From positions 1 through 45,122 of the forward strand of contig CANJRC010000021.1 of NCBI GenBank assembly GCA_947476535.1: 45,122 nt of DNA, read 5' to 3'. The first letter of the stretch is position 1. Each line of letters starts with the position of its first letter. This DNA comes from Betaproteobacteria bacterium (GTDB lineage Bacteria > Pseudomonadota > Gammaproteobacteria > Burkholderiales > SG8-39). Position numbers and translations under genes: made by a program. The notes under the pieces are model-generated. The model was not told the origin of the DNA. It ran no database searches and was given only the letters and a program-made list of their open reading frames with translations. Positions 16,233 through 24,205 of the stretch are shown here, piece after piece.

Positions 16233-17978
16233 GTGACTTTCACTTTGGGCATCCAAACCGGACATGAGTCCTCTGCGGCCATTTTCGAGGGAACGCGCGT
16301 CATTGCCGCGATTTCCGACGAGCGGCTGTCCCGCATCAAGAACGACGGGGGAAAGCTGGGCGACCTTGCCATCGATGCCGTGCTTGAGATTGCCGGGAAG
16401 GGCCGCTCTGACGTGGAGAGGCTGGCATTGCTCTACACGTTCTTCCCCGAAGACTATTTCATCCGCGAGACCTGGGGGAAGGAACTCGAGCGCAGGATTT
16501 CCCGTCTACGCAAGCGCGGTGGCGGCAGGGTCGCAGAACGCCAACAGATGCTGCTCAGCAATTTCATCGAGCGCCTGGAGTCCCGCGGCAAGAAGTTCGA
16601 GGACCATTTTCTCGGCGACAGGTTCTTGCAAGGTGAGCGATTCAATGGCGCCACGCCGAGTTTCTATGACCATCACCTGACGCATGCCGTGTCGGCGGGG
16701 TATTACTCGGGTTTCAAGGAGTGCGCAGTCATCACCATGGACGGGGTCGGCGACCGCCATGTCTGCCATACCTCGGGCATATGGCGCAACGGGCACTACG
16801 AGCGTATGCATGCCACCGATGCGATCGGTGCGTCCCCCGGCGCGTTCTACGGTCACATTACCGAACTGCTGGGCTTTCGCGTCATGCGTCACGAGGGCAA
16901 GGTGGTGGGGCTTGCGGCCATGGGCGACCCCGGTCCCCTGTACGATGCGTTCCGGAGAGCATTCGGGACGTCGCCGGACCAGAGCCGCCTCGACTCCGAA
17001 TTCGTTGGCCAGCCCCAATCCGAAGGCCGGCGCTACGCATACCTCAAGCAGGCGATTCAGGGCCACAGCCGGGAGAATGTCTCAGCCGCCTGCCAGAAGG
17101 TGCTGGAAGACGTTGTCCTGGAACTGGTGCGCAAATTCCTTGCCGATACCGGTCAGCGCCGGATTGCGCTGAATGGCGGCGTATTCGCCAATGTGAAGCT
17201 CAACCAGCGGATCGCGGCGCTGCCTGAAGTCGATGGCATTTTCGTGTTTCCGGCCATGAGCGACACCGGGAACTGTGTGGGTGCCGCATTGCTCGATTTG
17301 CAGGCACGAGATTCCGCAGCGCTTGCCGACAATCCGCCGCTGCACGATGTGTACTGGGGACCGTCCTATTCCGATGCGCAGATCGAGTCGGCCTTTGAGG
17401 CGGCAGGACTGAGGCCAAAGCGGCTCGAGGAGGCCGAGCTGATCGAACGCGCTGCGCGTGCCATTCATGAAGGACGAATCCTCGGCTGGTTCCAGGGGCG
17501 CATGGAGTTCGGGCCGCGCGCGCTGGGCAACCGCTCCATGCTGGCGCGACCCACCGAAGGGCGGATCAACGACTGGCTCAACCAGCGCCTGGATCGCTCG
17601 GAGTTCATGCCCTTTGCCCCGAGCGTGCTGGCGGAACGGGCCGACGAGATTTTCATAGGCGTCGAAAAGGCGCGCCATACGGCCGAATTCATGACGGTGA
17701 CTTTCGATGTCCGTCCCGAGTGGCGCGACAGGATCCCCGCGGTCGTGCACGTCGACGGCACTGCGCGTCCACAGCTCGTGCGGCCTGAAATCAACCCGCG
17801 ATATCACCGGCTGATCGCGGCCTACTGCGGCCTGTCCGGCATTCCGCTGGTGCTCAACACCAGTTTCAACGTGCACGAAGAACCCATTGTCTGTGCACCT
17901 GCCGAAGCGATCCGTGCGCTGGCGGAGCGTCGGGTGGATTGTCTCGCGGTGGGCGATTTCTGGGCGGAGCTCGATTGA
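16233..17978 (+). CDS. Carbamoyltransferase of the NodU/CmcH/WapO type
   Basis: A 581-residue two-domain O-carbamoyltransferase that would use carbamoyl phosphate and ATP (through a carbamoyl-adenylate) to carbamoylate a sugar hydroxyl. The N-terminal Carbam_trans_N domain shows HESSAAIF (11-18), the metal-site HHLTHA (147-152) and MDGVGD (169-174). The C-terminal YrdC-like domain shows LNGGVFANVKLNQRI (313-327), GRMEFGPRALGNRS (422-435) and LNTSFN (541-546). The start is GTG 16233, two bases after the previous stop. Pseudomonas aeruginosa WapO carbamoylates a core heptose; the presence here of WaaQ-like and MsbA genes suggests a similar core role. Nod-factor or antibiotic carbamoylation is less likely in this context. 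Confidence 0.9.
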   Translation: MTFTLGIQTGHESSAAIFEGTRVIAAISDERLSRIKNDGGKLGDLAIDAVLEIAGKGRSDVERLALLYTFFPEDYFIRETWGKELERRISRLRKRGGGRVAERQQMLLSNFIERLESRGKKFEDHFLGDRFLQGERFNGATPSFYDHHLTHAVSAGYYSGFKECAVITMDGVGDRHVCHTSGIWRNGHYERMHATDAIGASPGAFYGHITELLGFRVMRHEGKVVGLAAMGDPGPLYDAFRRAFGTSPDQSRLDSEFVGQPQSEGRRYAYLKQAIQGHSRENVSAACQKVLEDVVLELVRKFLADTGQRRIALNGGVFANVKLNQRIAALPEVDGIFVFPAMSDTGNCVGAALLDLQARDSAALADNPPLHDVYWGPSYSDAQIESAFEAAGLRPKRLEEAELIERAARAIHEGRILGWFQGRMEFGPRALGNRSMLARPTEGRINDWLNQRLDRSEFMPFAPSVLAERADEIFIGVEKARHTAEFMTVTFDVRPEWRDRIPAVVHVDGTARPQLVRPEINPRYHRLIAAYCGLSGIPLVLNTSFNVHEEPIVCAPAEAIRALAERRVDCLAVGDFWAELD

Positions 17979-18703
17979 CCGAGGCCATCCGCGCGCTGGC
18001 CACCCCGGCACTTTACCCGGCGGTGCTTGCCTTGTTGGACGGGGCGCCGCAGGGACGCATTCTCGATGTGCCGGCGGGCCATGGCGCCTTCGCGCAGGCG
18101 CTCCTGGCGAAGGGATATGACGATATCCATTGCCTGGACATCAACGCGCAGGCGTTTTCGCTCTCGGATCCACGCGTGCAATTTCGACAGCATGACGTGA
18201 TCGAGCCGCTGCCCTATCCGGACGGTCATTTCGACCACGTCTTTAGCATCGAGGGCTTGGAGCATTTCGAGAACCCCTGGACGTTCGTCCGTGATCTGTG
18301 CCGGGTACTCAAGCCGGGCGGACGACTGATCATCACGACGCCGAACACTTTTTCAGTGGATGCGCGCCTCAAGTACCTGCTGTCGGGGTATTTCCCGCGC
18401 TTTCGCCCATTGATGCAGACGCCCGACCGGGTCATGTCCCAGGACGTGGACGATGCGCACATCAGCCCGGTATATTTCTGGCAATTGAACTATTTCCTGC
18501 TGACCAGCGGCGTGACCATCGAACGCGTGACGGCGGACGCCCGGCTCTACAAGCCACAGTGGGCAAAACGCATGGTCGATAACTTGGTGGCGGGCATGAT
18601 TCGAAACAATATGCGCAAGCGTCGTTTTCCCGACCCAGGGATTACCTCGGACGACGTGCTGTTCGGCGACTGCCTGATCATTGCCGGGCGCAAGCAGGCC
18701 TGA
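17975..18703 (+). CDS. Class I SAM-dependent methyltransferase
   Basis: A methyltransferase of about 242 residues with the SAM-binding motif I ILDVPAGHGAFA (29-40), acidic DIN (55-57) and the post-motif LCRVLKPGGRLIITTPN (108-124), typical of the Methyltransf_11/23 group. I chose TTG 17975, which overlaps the carbamoyltransferase stop (TTGA); a longer upstream start would lie inside that gene. The coupling suggests the two enzymes act on the same glycan. Target atom and sugar cannot be told. Confidence 0.8.
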   Translation: MTEAIRALATPALYPAVLALLDGAPQGRILDVPAGHGAFAQALLAKGYDDIHCLDINAQAFSLSDPRVQFRQHDVIEPLPYPDGHFDHVFSIEGLEHFENPWTFVRDLCRVLKPGGRLIITTPNTFSVDARLKYLLSGYFPRFRPLMQTPDRVMSQDVDDAHISPVYFWQLNYFLLTSGVTIERVTADARLYKPQWAKRMVDNLVAGMIRNNMRKRRFPDPGITSDDVLFGDCLIIAGRKQA

Positions 18704-18722
18704 GCGACCGCGAAGGCCGGTG

Positions 18723-19868
18723 ATGCAATTGATCTACGCTTTCCCGGAGCCCCTGCCCTTGGAGCGGGCCCGCGGGCTGCAGGCGGTGAACACCGTGGCC
18801 GCGCTGGCCCGTGCGGGCGCCCAGGTGCGGCTGGCTTTTGCCCCTGTCGCGGGGCCTGGCGGGCCGGTCGACCCATTTGCGCACTATGGGGTTCCATGTC
18901 CCCCGGGGGTGGAGCTTATTCCGGTCGCGCGGTCGTTACCGTGGCCACTGTCAGGCGTGCACTCCAATCGGCTGTTTTTCGCCAACCTGCGGCGTCGACT
19001 CGGCGTCCTTCTCGAGCAGGAACTCCTGCTGGTTCGGCATTTGAAACTGGCGGCGCGGATTGCCGGCTCACTGCCGCAGGCGCGTTTCGTCTATGAGGCG
19101 CATGAAGTCTTTGGCGACACGGCGGCACCCGCCAAACGGGCGGCAAACCGGGCGCTGGAGGGCGGCATCATGCGCGCGGCAGGGATGATCGTAGCCAATT
19201 CCGCCGCAACAGCGATGCGCCTGCAAGCGCTGTACGGGGCCCGGGGCGCCATCGAGGTAGTCCCCAATGGTGTCGACCGCCCCGCATCTATTCCGGCAAA
19301 GCATTGGGCTGAAGCGGCGCAGCGCGTTGTCTACGCAGGCAGCTTCTTCCCGTGGAAAGGCGTTAGCGAATTGGTTTCGGCTGCGGGCCTTCTTGCTGGA
19401 TGCAAGATCACCCTGCTGGGCGGGGACAGGCAGCGGATAGCCGAATTGAAATCTCAATGCGCAGCTGCCGGGGCCGCTGTCGAATTTTCGGGCAGATTGA
19501 CCCATGCACAGGTCATGTTGCGTCTGGGCGAGTCCTGCATTGCCGTGCTGCCCAATCGAGACGACACGGACAGCGCGTTCACCTCGCCGATCAAGCTGTT
19601 CGAGTATATGGCCACCGGTTGCGCCATCGTGGCCAGCGACCTGCCGGCGTTGCGGGAGATCCTGCGCAACGATGAAGCGGTATGGGTAAAGCCAGGCGAT
19701 GCATCATCGCTGGCCGACGGTATCCGCAGTCTCGTTGCGGAACCGCAGTTGGCCAGGATTTTGGGCGAGCGCGTGCGCGCCCGTTCGATCGACTACACCT
19801 GGAGCGCGCGCGGCACGCGTCTGATGACCCTCCTGAACGCGAGATGGCCTGGCGAAGGGTCGACGTGA
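18723..19868 (+). CDS. Glycosyltransferase family 4
   Basis: A GT-B transferase of about 381 residues, starting at ATG 18723 (GTG 18720 is an alternative). It opens LIYAFPEPLPLERARGLQAVNT, which differs from the classical Gly-rich opening. YEAHEVFGD (124-132), PNGVD (181-185), YAGSFFPWKGV (204-214) and the late SPIKLFEYMATGCAIVASDLP identify a GT4 branch in which the first Glu of EX7E is lost and only FEYMA keeps its Glu. It starts about 20 bases after the methyltransferase and is coupled to the next GT9 gene. Substrate unknown. Confidence 0.75.
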   Translation: MQLIYAFPEPLPLERARGLQAVNTVAALARAGAQVRLAFAPVAGPGGPVDPFAHYGVPCPPGVELIPVARSLPWPLSGVHSNRLFFANLRRRLGVLLEQELLLVRHLKLAARIAGSLPQARFVYEAHEVFGDTAAPAKRAANRALEGGIMRAAGMIVANSAATAMRLQALYGARGAIEVVPNGVDRPASIPAKHWAEAAQRVVYAGSFFPWKGVSELVSAAGLLAGCKITLLGGDRQRIAELKSQCAAAGAAVEFSGRLTHAQVMLRLGESCIAVLPNRDDTDSAFTSPIKLFEYMATGCAIVASDLPALREILRNDEAVWVKPGDASSLADGIRSLVAEPQLARILGERVRARSIDYTWSARGTRLMTLLNARWPGEGST

Positions 19869-20923
19869 CCGCAACGTCAAGACCGGCCGTCCGAACCGGC
19901 AGTCCGCGCATACTGATCATCCGACGGGACAATATCGGCGATCTTGTCTGCACAACCCCGTTGGTCGCGGCGCTGCGCCGTCGCTATCCCGAGGCCTGGC
20001 TGGGAGCACTGGTCAACGATTATTCGAGGCCCGTGCTGGATAACAATCCCGACCTGGATGAAGTGTTCAGTTACCAGAAAGCCAAGCATCGGGGCTCGGA
20101 CCAGGGACTTTTCGGCGTCTATTGGCAGCGGCTGAAAATGCTGGCCGCGTTGCGACGGCGACGCATCGACTATGTCGTGCTGGCGGCGCCCGGATTTCAG
20201 GCCAGCGCCGAGCGGTTCGCGCGGTTGGTTGGAGCGCGTCACATCATCGGGTTCGACAACGGAACCCGATTGGCGGACATGAAGGTTCCCGTCCAATCAG
20301 TTGGTCCATTGCATCAGGTCGAGATCGTATTCAAGTTGCTGGCGCCGCTGGGAATTACCGGTCAACCGCCAGCCTTGAGCCTGAACGCGGACCCGCAGCG
20401 CGTGGCGCGATTTCGCCCCCTGCTCGGCGCCCCGTCAGGGCCCGTGGTCGGCGTTCACATCAGCGCGCGCGAGTCGAACAGGCGTTGGCCGGATGCGCAT
20501 TTTGCCGAACTGATCGATGCGCTGATGGTGCGTGAGGCGGCAACCGTCGTATTGACATGGGCGCCCGGGGGGAGAGACCGGAGTGAATTTCCCGGGGACG
20601 ACGGAAGTGCCCGTCAGTTGTTGTCGCAACGTGACGACAAGCGATTGCTGGCGATCGCCACACACGATCTTGCGGACCTGATCGCCAGCCTTTCCATTTG
20701 CGATGTGGTGATCTGCAGCGACGGGGGGCCGGTGCACCTGTCTGCCGCGTTGGGAAAGCCCGTGGTGTGCCTGTTTGGTGATGAGCGGCCGGCGTTGTGG
20801 CACCCCTGGGGTGTGCCTTACCGGTTGCTCCAGCCGCCCAGTCAGCAGGTGCGAGATATCGCCGTTGCAGAAGTTCTATCGGCGTGCAGTTCCCTGCTGG
20901 CAGAGGTGAAACGCCGAGGCTGA
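19865..20923 (+). CDS. Glycosyltransferase family 9 (heptosyltransferase-like)
   Basis: A GT9 protein of about 352 residues and the last gene of the rightward run. I chose GTG 19865, which overlaps the previous stop (GTGA); an in-frame ATG at 19844 is an alternative. The opening ILIIRRDNIGDLVCTTPLVAALR (about 16-38) is the GT9 signature, HISARESNRRWP (198-209) is the family substrate strand, and SDGGPVHLSAALGKPVVCLFG (about 285-305) is the donor region. It probably adds heptose or a related sugar. The downstream gene runs the opposite way, only 56 bases beyond the stop. Confidence 0.85.
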   Translation: MTATSRPAVRTGSPRILIIRRDNIGDLVCTTPLVAALRRRYPEAWLGALVNDYSRPVLDNNPDLDEVFSYQKAKHRGSDQGLFGVYWQRLKMLAALRRRRIDYVVLAAPGFQASAERFARLVGARHIIGFDNGTRLADMKVPVQSVGPLHQVEIVFKLLAPLGITGQPPALSLNADPQRVARFRPLLGAPSGPVVGVHISARESNRRWPDAHFAELIDALMVREAATVVLTWAPGGRDRSEFPGDDGSARQLLSQRDDKRLLAIATHDLADLIASLSICDVVICSDGGPVHLSAALGKPVVCLFGDERPALWHPWGVPYRLLQPPSQQVRDIAVAEVLSACSSLLAEVKRRG

Positions 20924-20959
20924 AGGAGCATGAGGGGGCGCGTAGGCCCAGTGTCCGCT

Positions 20960-20979
20960 ACCGGAATGCGCTTCCCGGT
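20960..20979. terminator. Bulged hairpin between two convergent operons
   Basis: ACCGG (20960-20964) can pair with CCGGT (20975-20979), with two further A-T pairs inside and one bulged C. It lies in the 56-base space where the rightward run and the leftward run meet, adjacent to the stop codon of the leftward gene. It could serve as a terminator for either direction, but it lacks a T-run. Confidence 0.25.
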
Positions 20980-21921
20980 TCACTGCGTCGGCGGCGATTT
21001 TCCCCTGTACCAAAGCACGGTCTGTTCGAGTCCTTCCTCGAGCGAGTAAGGCCTGCGCCAGCCGACGCCGAGGACTGCACTGCTGTCCAGCTGGAGCGAG
21101 CCGAGGAGGCGGTCCGCCTCAGGGCGCTTTCCCAGGACAGTGGCCCCGAATCGCAGGAGCGATGGCGGGCAAGGCCAAAGATTGGCGGGGGTGTTCATGT
21201 GGGTCCCCAGGCGCTGCAGCAATTGCGGTGTCGACACATCCTCGCCATCGCTGACCAGAAATGTCCGACCGGACGCGGCGGGCAGGGTGGCGCAGGAGAC
21301 AAAGCAATCGGCGAGGTTGCCTACGAAGATCATGCTGCGACGATTGTTCACTGAAGCCAGTGGCAACGGGATGCCACGCTCCACCAGTTTCATCAGCCGC
21401 AGGAAATTGGCCCCTACGCCCGGGCCATAGACAAGCGGCGGTCGCAGGATGGTGCTGTGGGGGAGGATACCCCGCAGCCGTTGCTCGGCATCCCATTTCG
21501 AGTGTGAGTAGGGGTCCTGCGGGGCCGGCGCATCGCGCTCGGTGAAGGGCCTGCCGGGGGACTCCTCGCCGTGCACCTTGGCAGTGCTGGCAAACAGAAA
21601 GCTGCTGACACCAGCTTTGACGGCTGCATGCGCAAGTTGCGCCGTGGCCTCCGAATTGGCGGACTGGAAGGCGGCACCGGGATCCCTGGAGGTGTCTTCC
21701 AGGATGTGAGCGCGCCCGGCGAGGTGGAAGACCACATCGGCGCCTTCCAGCGCCGTGGCCGGATCCTCGCGCTCGAGGTCGAGCAACCGCAACTCGATCC
21801 CTTGGGGGGGCTGAGGGCGAAGAGTGCGGGCCAGGCCTCTGACGCGCCATCCCGATTTCAAGAGTCGTGCGCACACGGCCCGGCCGACAAAGCCGGTCGC
21901 CCCCGTTACTACTGCAAGCAT
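20980..21921 (-). CDS. NAD(P)-dependent sugar epimerase/reductase, WbpV/WreQ/WbjF-like
   Basis: A 313-residue extended short-chain dehydrogenase/reductase. The nucleotide-binding motif is TGATGFVG (6-13), and the catalytic region has FASTAK (110-115) and YSHSK (138-142, YxxxK). The C-terminal part (RRSMIFVGNLAD, SDGEDVSTPQLL) matches the WbpV/WreQ/WbjF group, which reduces a UDP-4-keto-6-deoxy-HexNAc, giving UDP-QuiNAc in Rhizobium and Pseudomonas. In those loci it is usually paired with a WbpL-type initiating transferase and a WbpM-type dehydratase, neither of which is seen here. It is the last gene of the leftward run, 28 bases after fnlC. A different keto-sugar or 4-epimerase role is possible. 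Confidence 0.75.
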   Translation of the reverse strand: MLAVVTGATGFVGRAVCARLLKSGWRVRGLARTLRPQPPQGIELRLLDLEREDPATALEGADVVFHLAGRAHILEDTSRDPGAAFQSANSEATAQLAHAAVKAGVSSFLFASTAKVHGEESPGRPFTERDAPAPQDPYSHSKWDAEQRLRGILPHSTILRPPLVYGPGVGANFLRLMKLVERGIPLPLASVNNRRSMIFVGNLADCFVSCATLPAASGRTFLVSDGEDVSTPQLLQRLGTHMNTPANLWPCPPSLLRFGATVLGKRPEADRLLGSLQLDSSAVLGVGWRRPYSLEEGLEQTVLWYRGKSPPTQ

Positions 21922-21949
21922 GCGAGGAATCTGCGATCCAGGAGAAATG

Positions 21950-23083
21950 TCATGCCTTTTTGTGCCACACGGTGCGATTCACGTAATCCGTGTAGCTGAG
22001 CAGTATGCGCAGCACCTTCTGGGATACGTTCGGCATCGTGTAGTCCGAAGGCGTAATGACCGTGCCGCCGCCGCCCTGACGCTGCGCGAGCAAGGCCTCG
22101 AGCGCTCGCAGGACCCGTGTCGGCTCGAGGCCGGCTAGCATCACGGCGGCTTCTTCCATGCCTTCGTGGCGCTCATGCGTGTCGCGCAGATTCAGCGCGG
22201 GAAACCCCAGGATCGAGGATTCCTCGGTGATCGTGCCGCTGTCCGAAAGCACAGCGCGGGCGCCTATTTGCAGCGCAACGTAGTCGGTGAACGAGAGTGG
22301 CTTGTGCAACTCGACGAACGGATCGAAACTCAGGCCAAGACCTTCGATCCGTTTCCGTGTGCGCGGGTGAGTCGAGACGATGACGCGCTGTTGGTAATGC
22401 TTCGAGATCTGGTTCAGGGTGTCGCACAGCTGGCGCAGGCGCTCCGGGTCATCCACGTTCTCTTCGCGATGCGCGCTCACCAGGAAGAATTCGCCGCGCT
22501 TCAGGTTCATCGTGGACAGGACCTGCGAGGCAGTGATTTTCGGGCGGTATCGATTGAGCACCTCGAACATGGGGCTGCCCGTCTTGATGGTCCGATCGGG
22601 CGGCCGGCCTTCGCGCAGCAGCAATTCCCGGGCGTGATCGCTGTAGGGAAGATTGACATCGCTCAGGTGGTCGACGAGGCGCCGGTTGATCTCCTCGGGG
22701 ACGCGATCATCGAAACACCGGTTGCCGGCCTCCATGTGGAATACCGGGATGCGCCTGCGCTTGGCCGCGATGACTGTCACGCAACTGTTGGTGTCGCCGA
22801 GCACCAGGAACGCATCCGGGCGAAGTTCCTCCAGCAGCGGGTCGATCCGGAGCAGTGTCTGGCCGATCGTCTCCGCAGGCGTTGCTCCCGCGGCGCCGAG
22901 AAAGTGATCCGGGGCGCGCAGTTCCAGATCCTTGAAGAATATTTCGTTCAGCTCATAGTCGTAGTTCTGTCCCGTGTGCACCAGGGTATGGTCAGTGTGT
23001 GCGTCCAACTCCCTCAGGACGCAGGCGAGGCGAATGATTTCCGGCCGGGTGCCGACGACGGTGACGACTTTGAGCTTGGGCAT
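21950..23083 (-). CDS. fnlC: UDP-HexNAc 2-epimerase of the UDP-L-FucNAc pathway (FnlC/WbjD)
   Basis: A 377-residue member of the UDP-GlcNAc 2-epimerase fold, GT-B like. GTRPEIIR (11-18), GDTNS (96-100), HMEAGNRCFDDRVPEEINRR (116-135), SAHREEN and SDSGTITEESSILG are visible. The RCFDDRVPEE version marks the FnlC/WbjD/CapG group rather than WecB. It inverts C2 of the UDP-acetamido-talose-type intermediate to give UDP-N-acetyl-L-fucosamine, the third step of the FnlABC pathway, in the cytoplasm. It starts two bases after fnlB, and the three genes are in the order fnlA-fnlB-fnlC as in known clusters. Confidence 0.92.
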   Translation of the reverse strand: MPKLKVVTVVGTRPEIIRLACVLRELDAHTDHTLVHTGQNYDYELNEIFFKDLELRAPDHFLGAAGATPAETIGQTLLRIDPLLEELRPDAFLVLGDTNSCVTVIAAKRRRIPVFHMEAGNRCFDDRVPEEINRRLVDHLSDVNLPYSDHARELLLREGRPPDRTIKTGSPMFEVLNRYRPKITASQVLSTMNLKRGEFFLVSAHREENVDDPERLRQLCDTLNQISKHYQQRVIVSTHPRTRKRIEGLGLSFDPFVELHKPLSFTDYVALQIGARAVLSDSGTITEESSILGFPALNLRDTHERHEGMEEAAVMLAGLEPTRVLRALEALLAQRQGGGGTVITPSDYTMPNVSQKVLRILLSYTDYVNRTVWHKKA

Positions 23084-23085
23084 GG

Positions 23086-24186
23086 TCAGACCGACTCCGC
23101 GAAAGTGTCTGCCGCATTGGGGTTGAAGATCTCGTGTGACCAGAACAACGTAACCAGGGCGCCGGCGCCAGTGTTGGTGATGTTGTGCGTGTGCAGCGCT
23201 GGCATGTCAACATATGCCGGGTCCATTCCCGATACACGGTACTCCGTAATATCAGATGTCAGTAATTTACGGACCCTGATGACAGCCTCTCCCTGCACCA
23301 CGAGGAATCGCTCGAGCTTGTGGCGGTGGTAGTGATTGCCACGGGTGATGCCTGGCCGGGTTGTCGACACAAAACATTGGCCCCCATGCAGGGACTTCAC
23401 CGCCTCGAAGAGATGTCCCCGGTTGTCCGAATGCAGCGCCAGTGACACCGGATACTGTCCGGGATAGAGATAAGACCGATAGGTGTTGAAGAGGTCAAGG
23501 TCGATCTGCGTCGACAGATCAGGGATGATGTTCGATGCGTACTGGGCGGCGATTCGCTTGATGCGCGCGATCGTATCGGATACCCGAACATGCGTTCCTT
23601 CAACGCGGATCTGGCCGGTTTCCTTCGCTTCCAGGAGCGCGAGGATGCGCGCGCAAACGCGTTGCGCATGGACCAACTCGAGGTCGGCATCGACGATGAT
23701 TTTTGGCTCTTCGCCCTTGGCGATCTGGTGACAGAAAGTCGTGACCGCAGCGTTGTAGAAGGGCCGGCCACCCTCGCCGAACAGGTGCGGAAGGATCAGG
23801 TTGGTGAAAGGGGCGCCACTTTCGCGACTCCAGCGCTCCAGGAGCTCCGCCGAGGCGCGCTTGGCGAGCGCGTATGCGGTATTTCGTTCGTGCTGGATGG
23901 AGTTGGCGAATACAACGTGAGGGGTGACCTGCGCAGCCGCGCATGCATCGACCAGGGACTGGGCAGGCGTCACGTTTCCCAGGCGAATTTCCTCTTCTGT
24001 GCCCCTGTTGATGCCCGCCACATGGACGATGCCATCCACGGACGAAACGAATTCCCGGAGTTTGGCCGGGTCGGAAAATGTCGACCGGTCCGCTGTCGAA
24101 ACCTGGATGTCCTTGCGCGCGTAAAGATGGGCGCGCAGGTGCCAACCAAGGAACCCGTTTGCGCCGGTGATTCCGATCCTGGGCAC
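23086..24186 (-). CDS. fnlB: UDP-2-acetamido-2,6-dideoxy-hexulose reductase, SDR-cupin fusion (FnlB/CapF/WbjC)
   Basis: A 366-residue bifunctional protein: an N-terminal SDR domain (GITGANGFLGW at about 5-15 and a YALAK catalytic motif) joined to a C-terminal cupin (GNHYHRHK at 283-290 and a PALHTHN strand near 329-335). CapF/FnlB performs a cupin C3 epimerisation and an SDR C4 reduction in UDP-L-FucNAc synthesis. I chose GTG 24186 because it begins right before the Rossmann strand and gives the usual CapF length of about 369. The longer in-frame start would overlap fnlA and add an unrelated Cys-rich stretch. It lies 19 bases after fnlA. Confidence 0.92.
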   Translation of the reverse strand: MPRIGITGANGFLGWHLRAHLYARKDIQVSTADRSTFSDPAKLREFVSSVDGIVHVAGINRGTEEEIRLGNVTPAQSLVDACAAAQVTPHVVFANSIQHERNTAYALAKRASAELLERWSRESGAPFTNLILPHLFGEGGRPFYNAAVTTFCHQIAKGEEPKIIVDADLELVHAQRVCARILALLEAKETGQIRVEGTHVRVSDTIARIKRIAAQYASNIIPDLSTQIDLDLFNTYRSYLYPGQYPVSLALHSDNRGHLFEAVKSLHGGQCFVSTTRPGITRGNHYHRHKLERFLVVQGEAVIRVRKLLTSDITEYRVSGMDPAYVDMPALHTHNITNTGAGALVTLFWSHEIFNPNAADTFAESV

Positions 24187-24205
24187 GGGGTCTCGATCCG
24201 GTCGA

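Noticed and set aside
17082..18011. Leftward open frame of 309 codons opposite the carbamoyltransferase
   Set aside because: Antisense to a gene with all family motifs; no domain of its own.
22166..23332. Long rightward open frame of 388 codons opposite fnlC
   Set aside because: It lies antisense to a well-supported enzyme and has no family motif; long antisense frames are expected in GC-rich genes.
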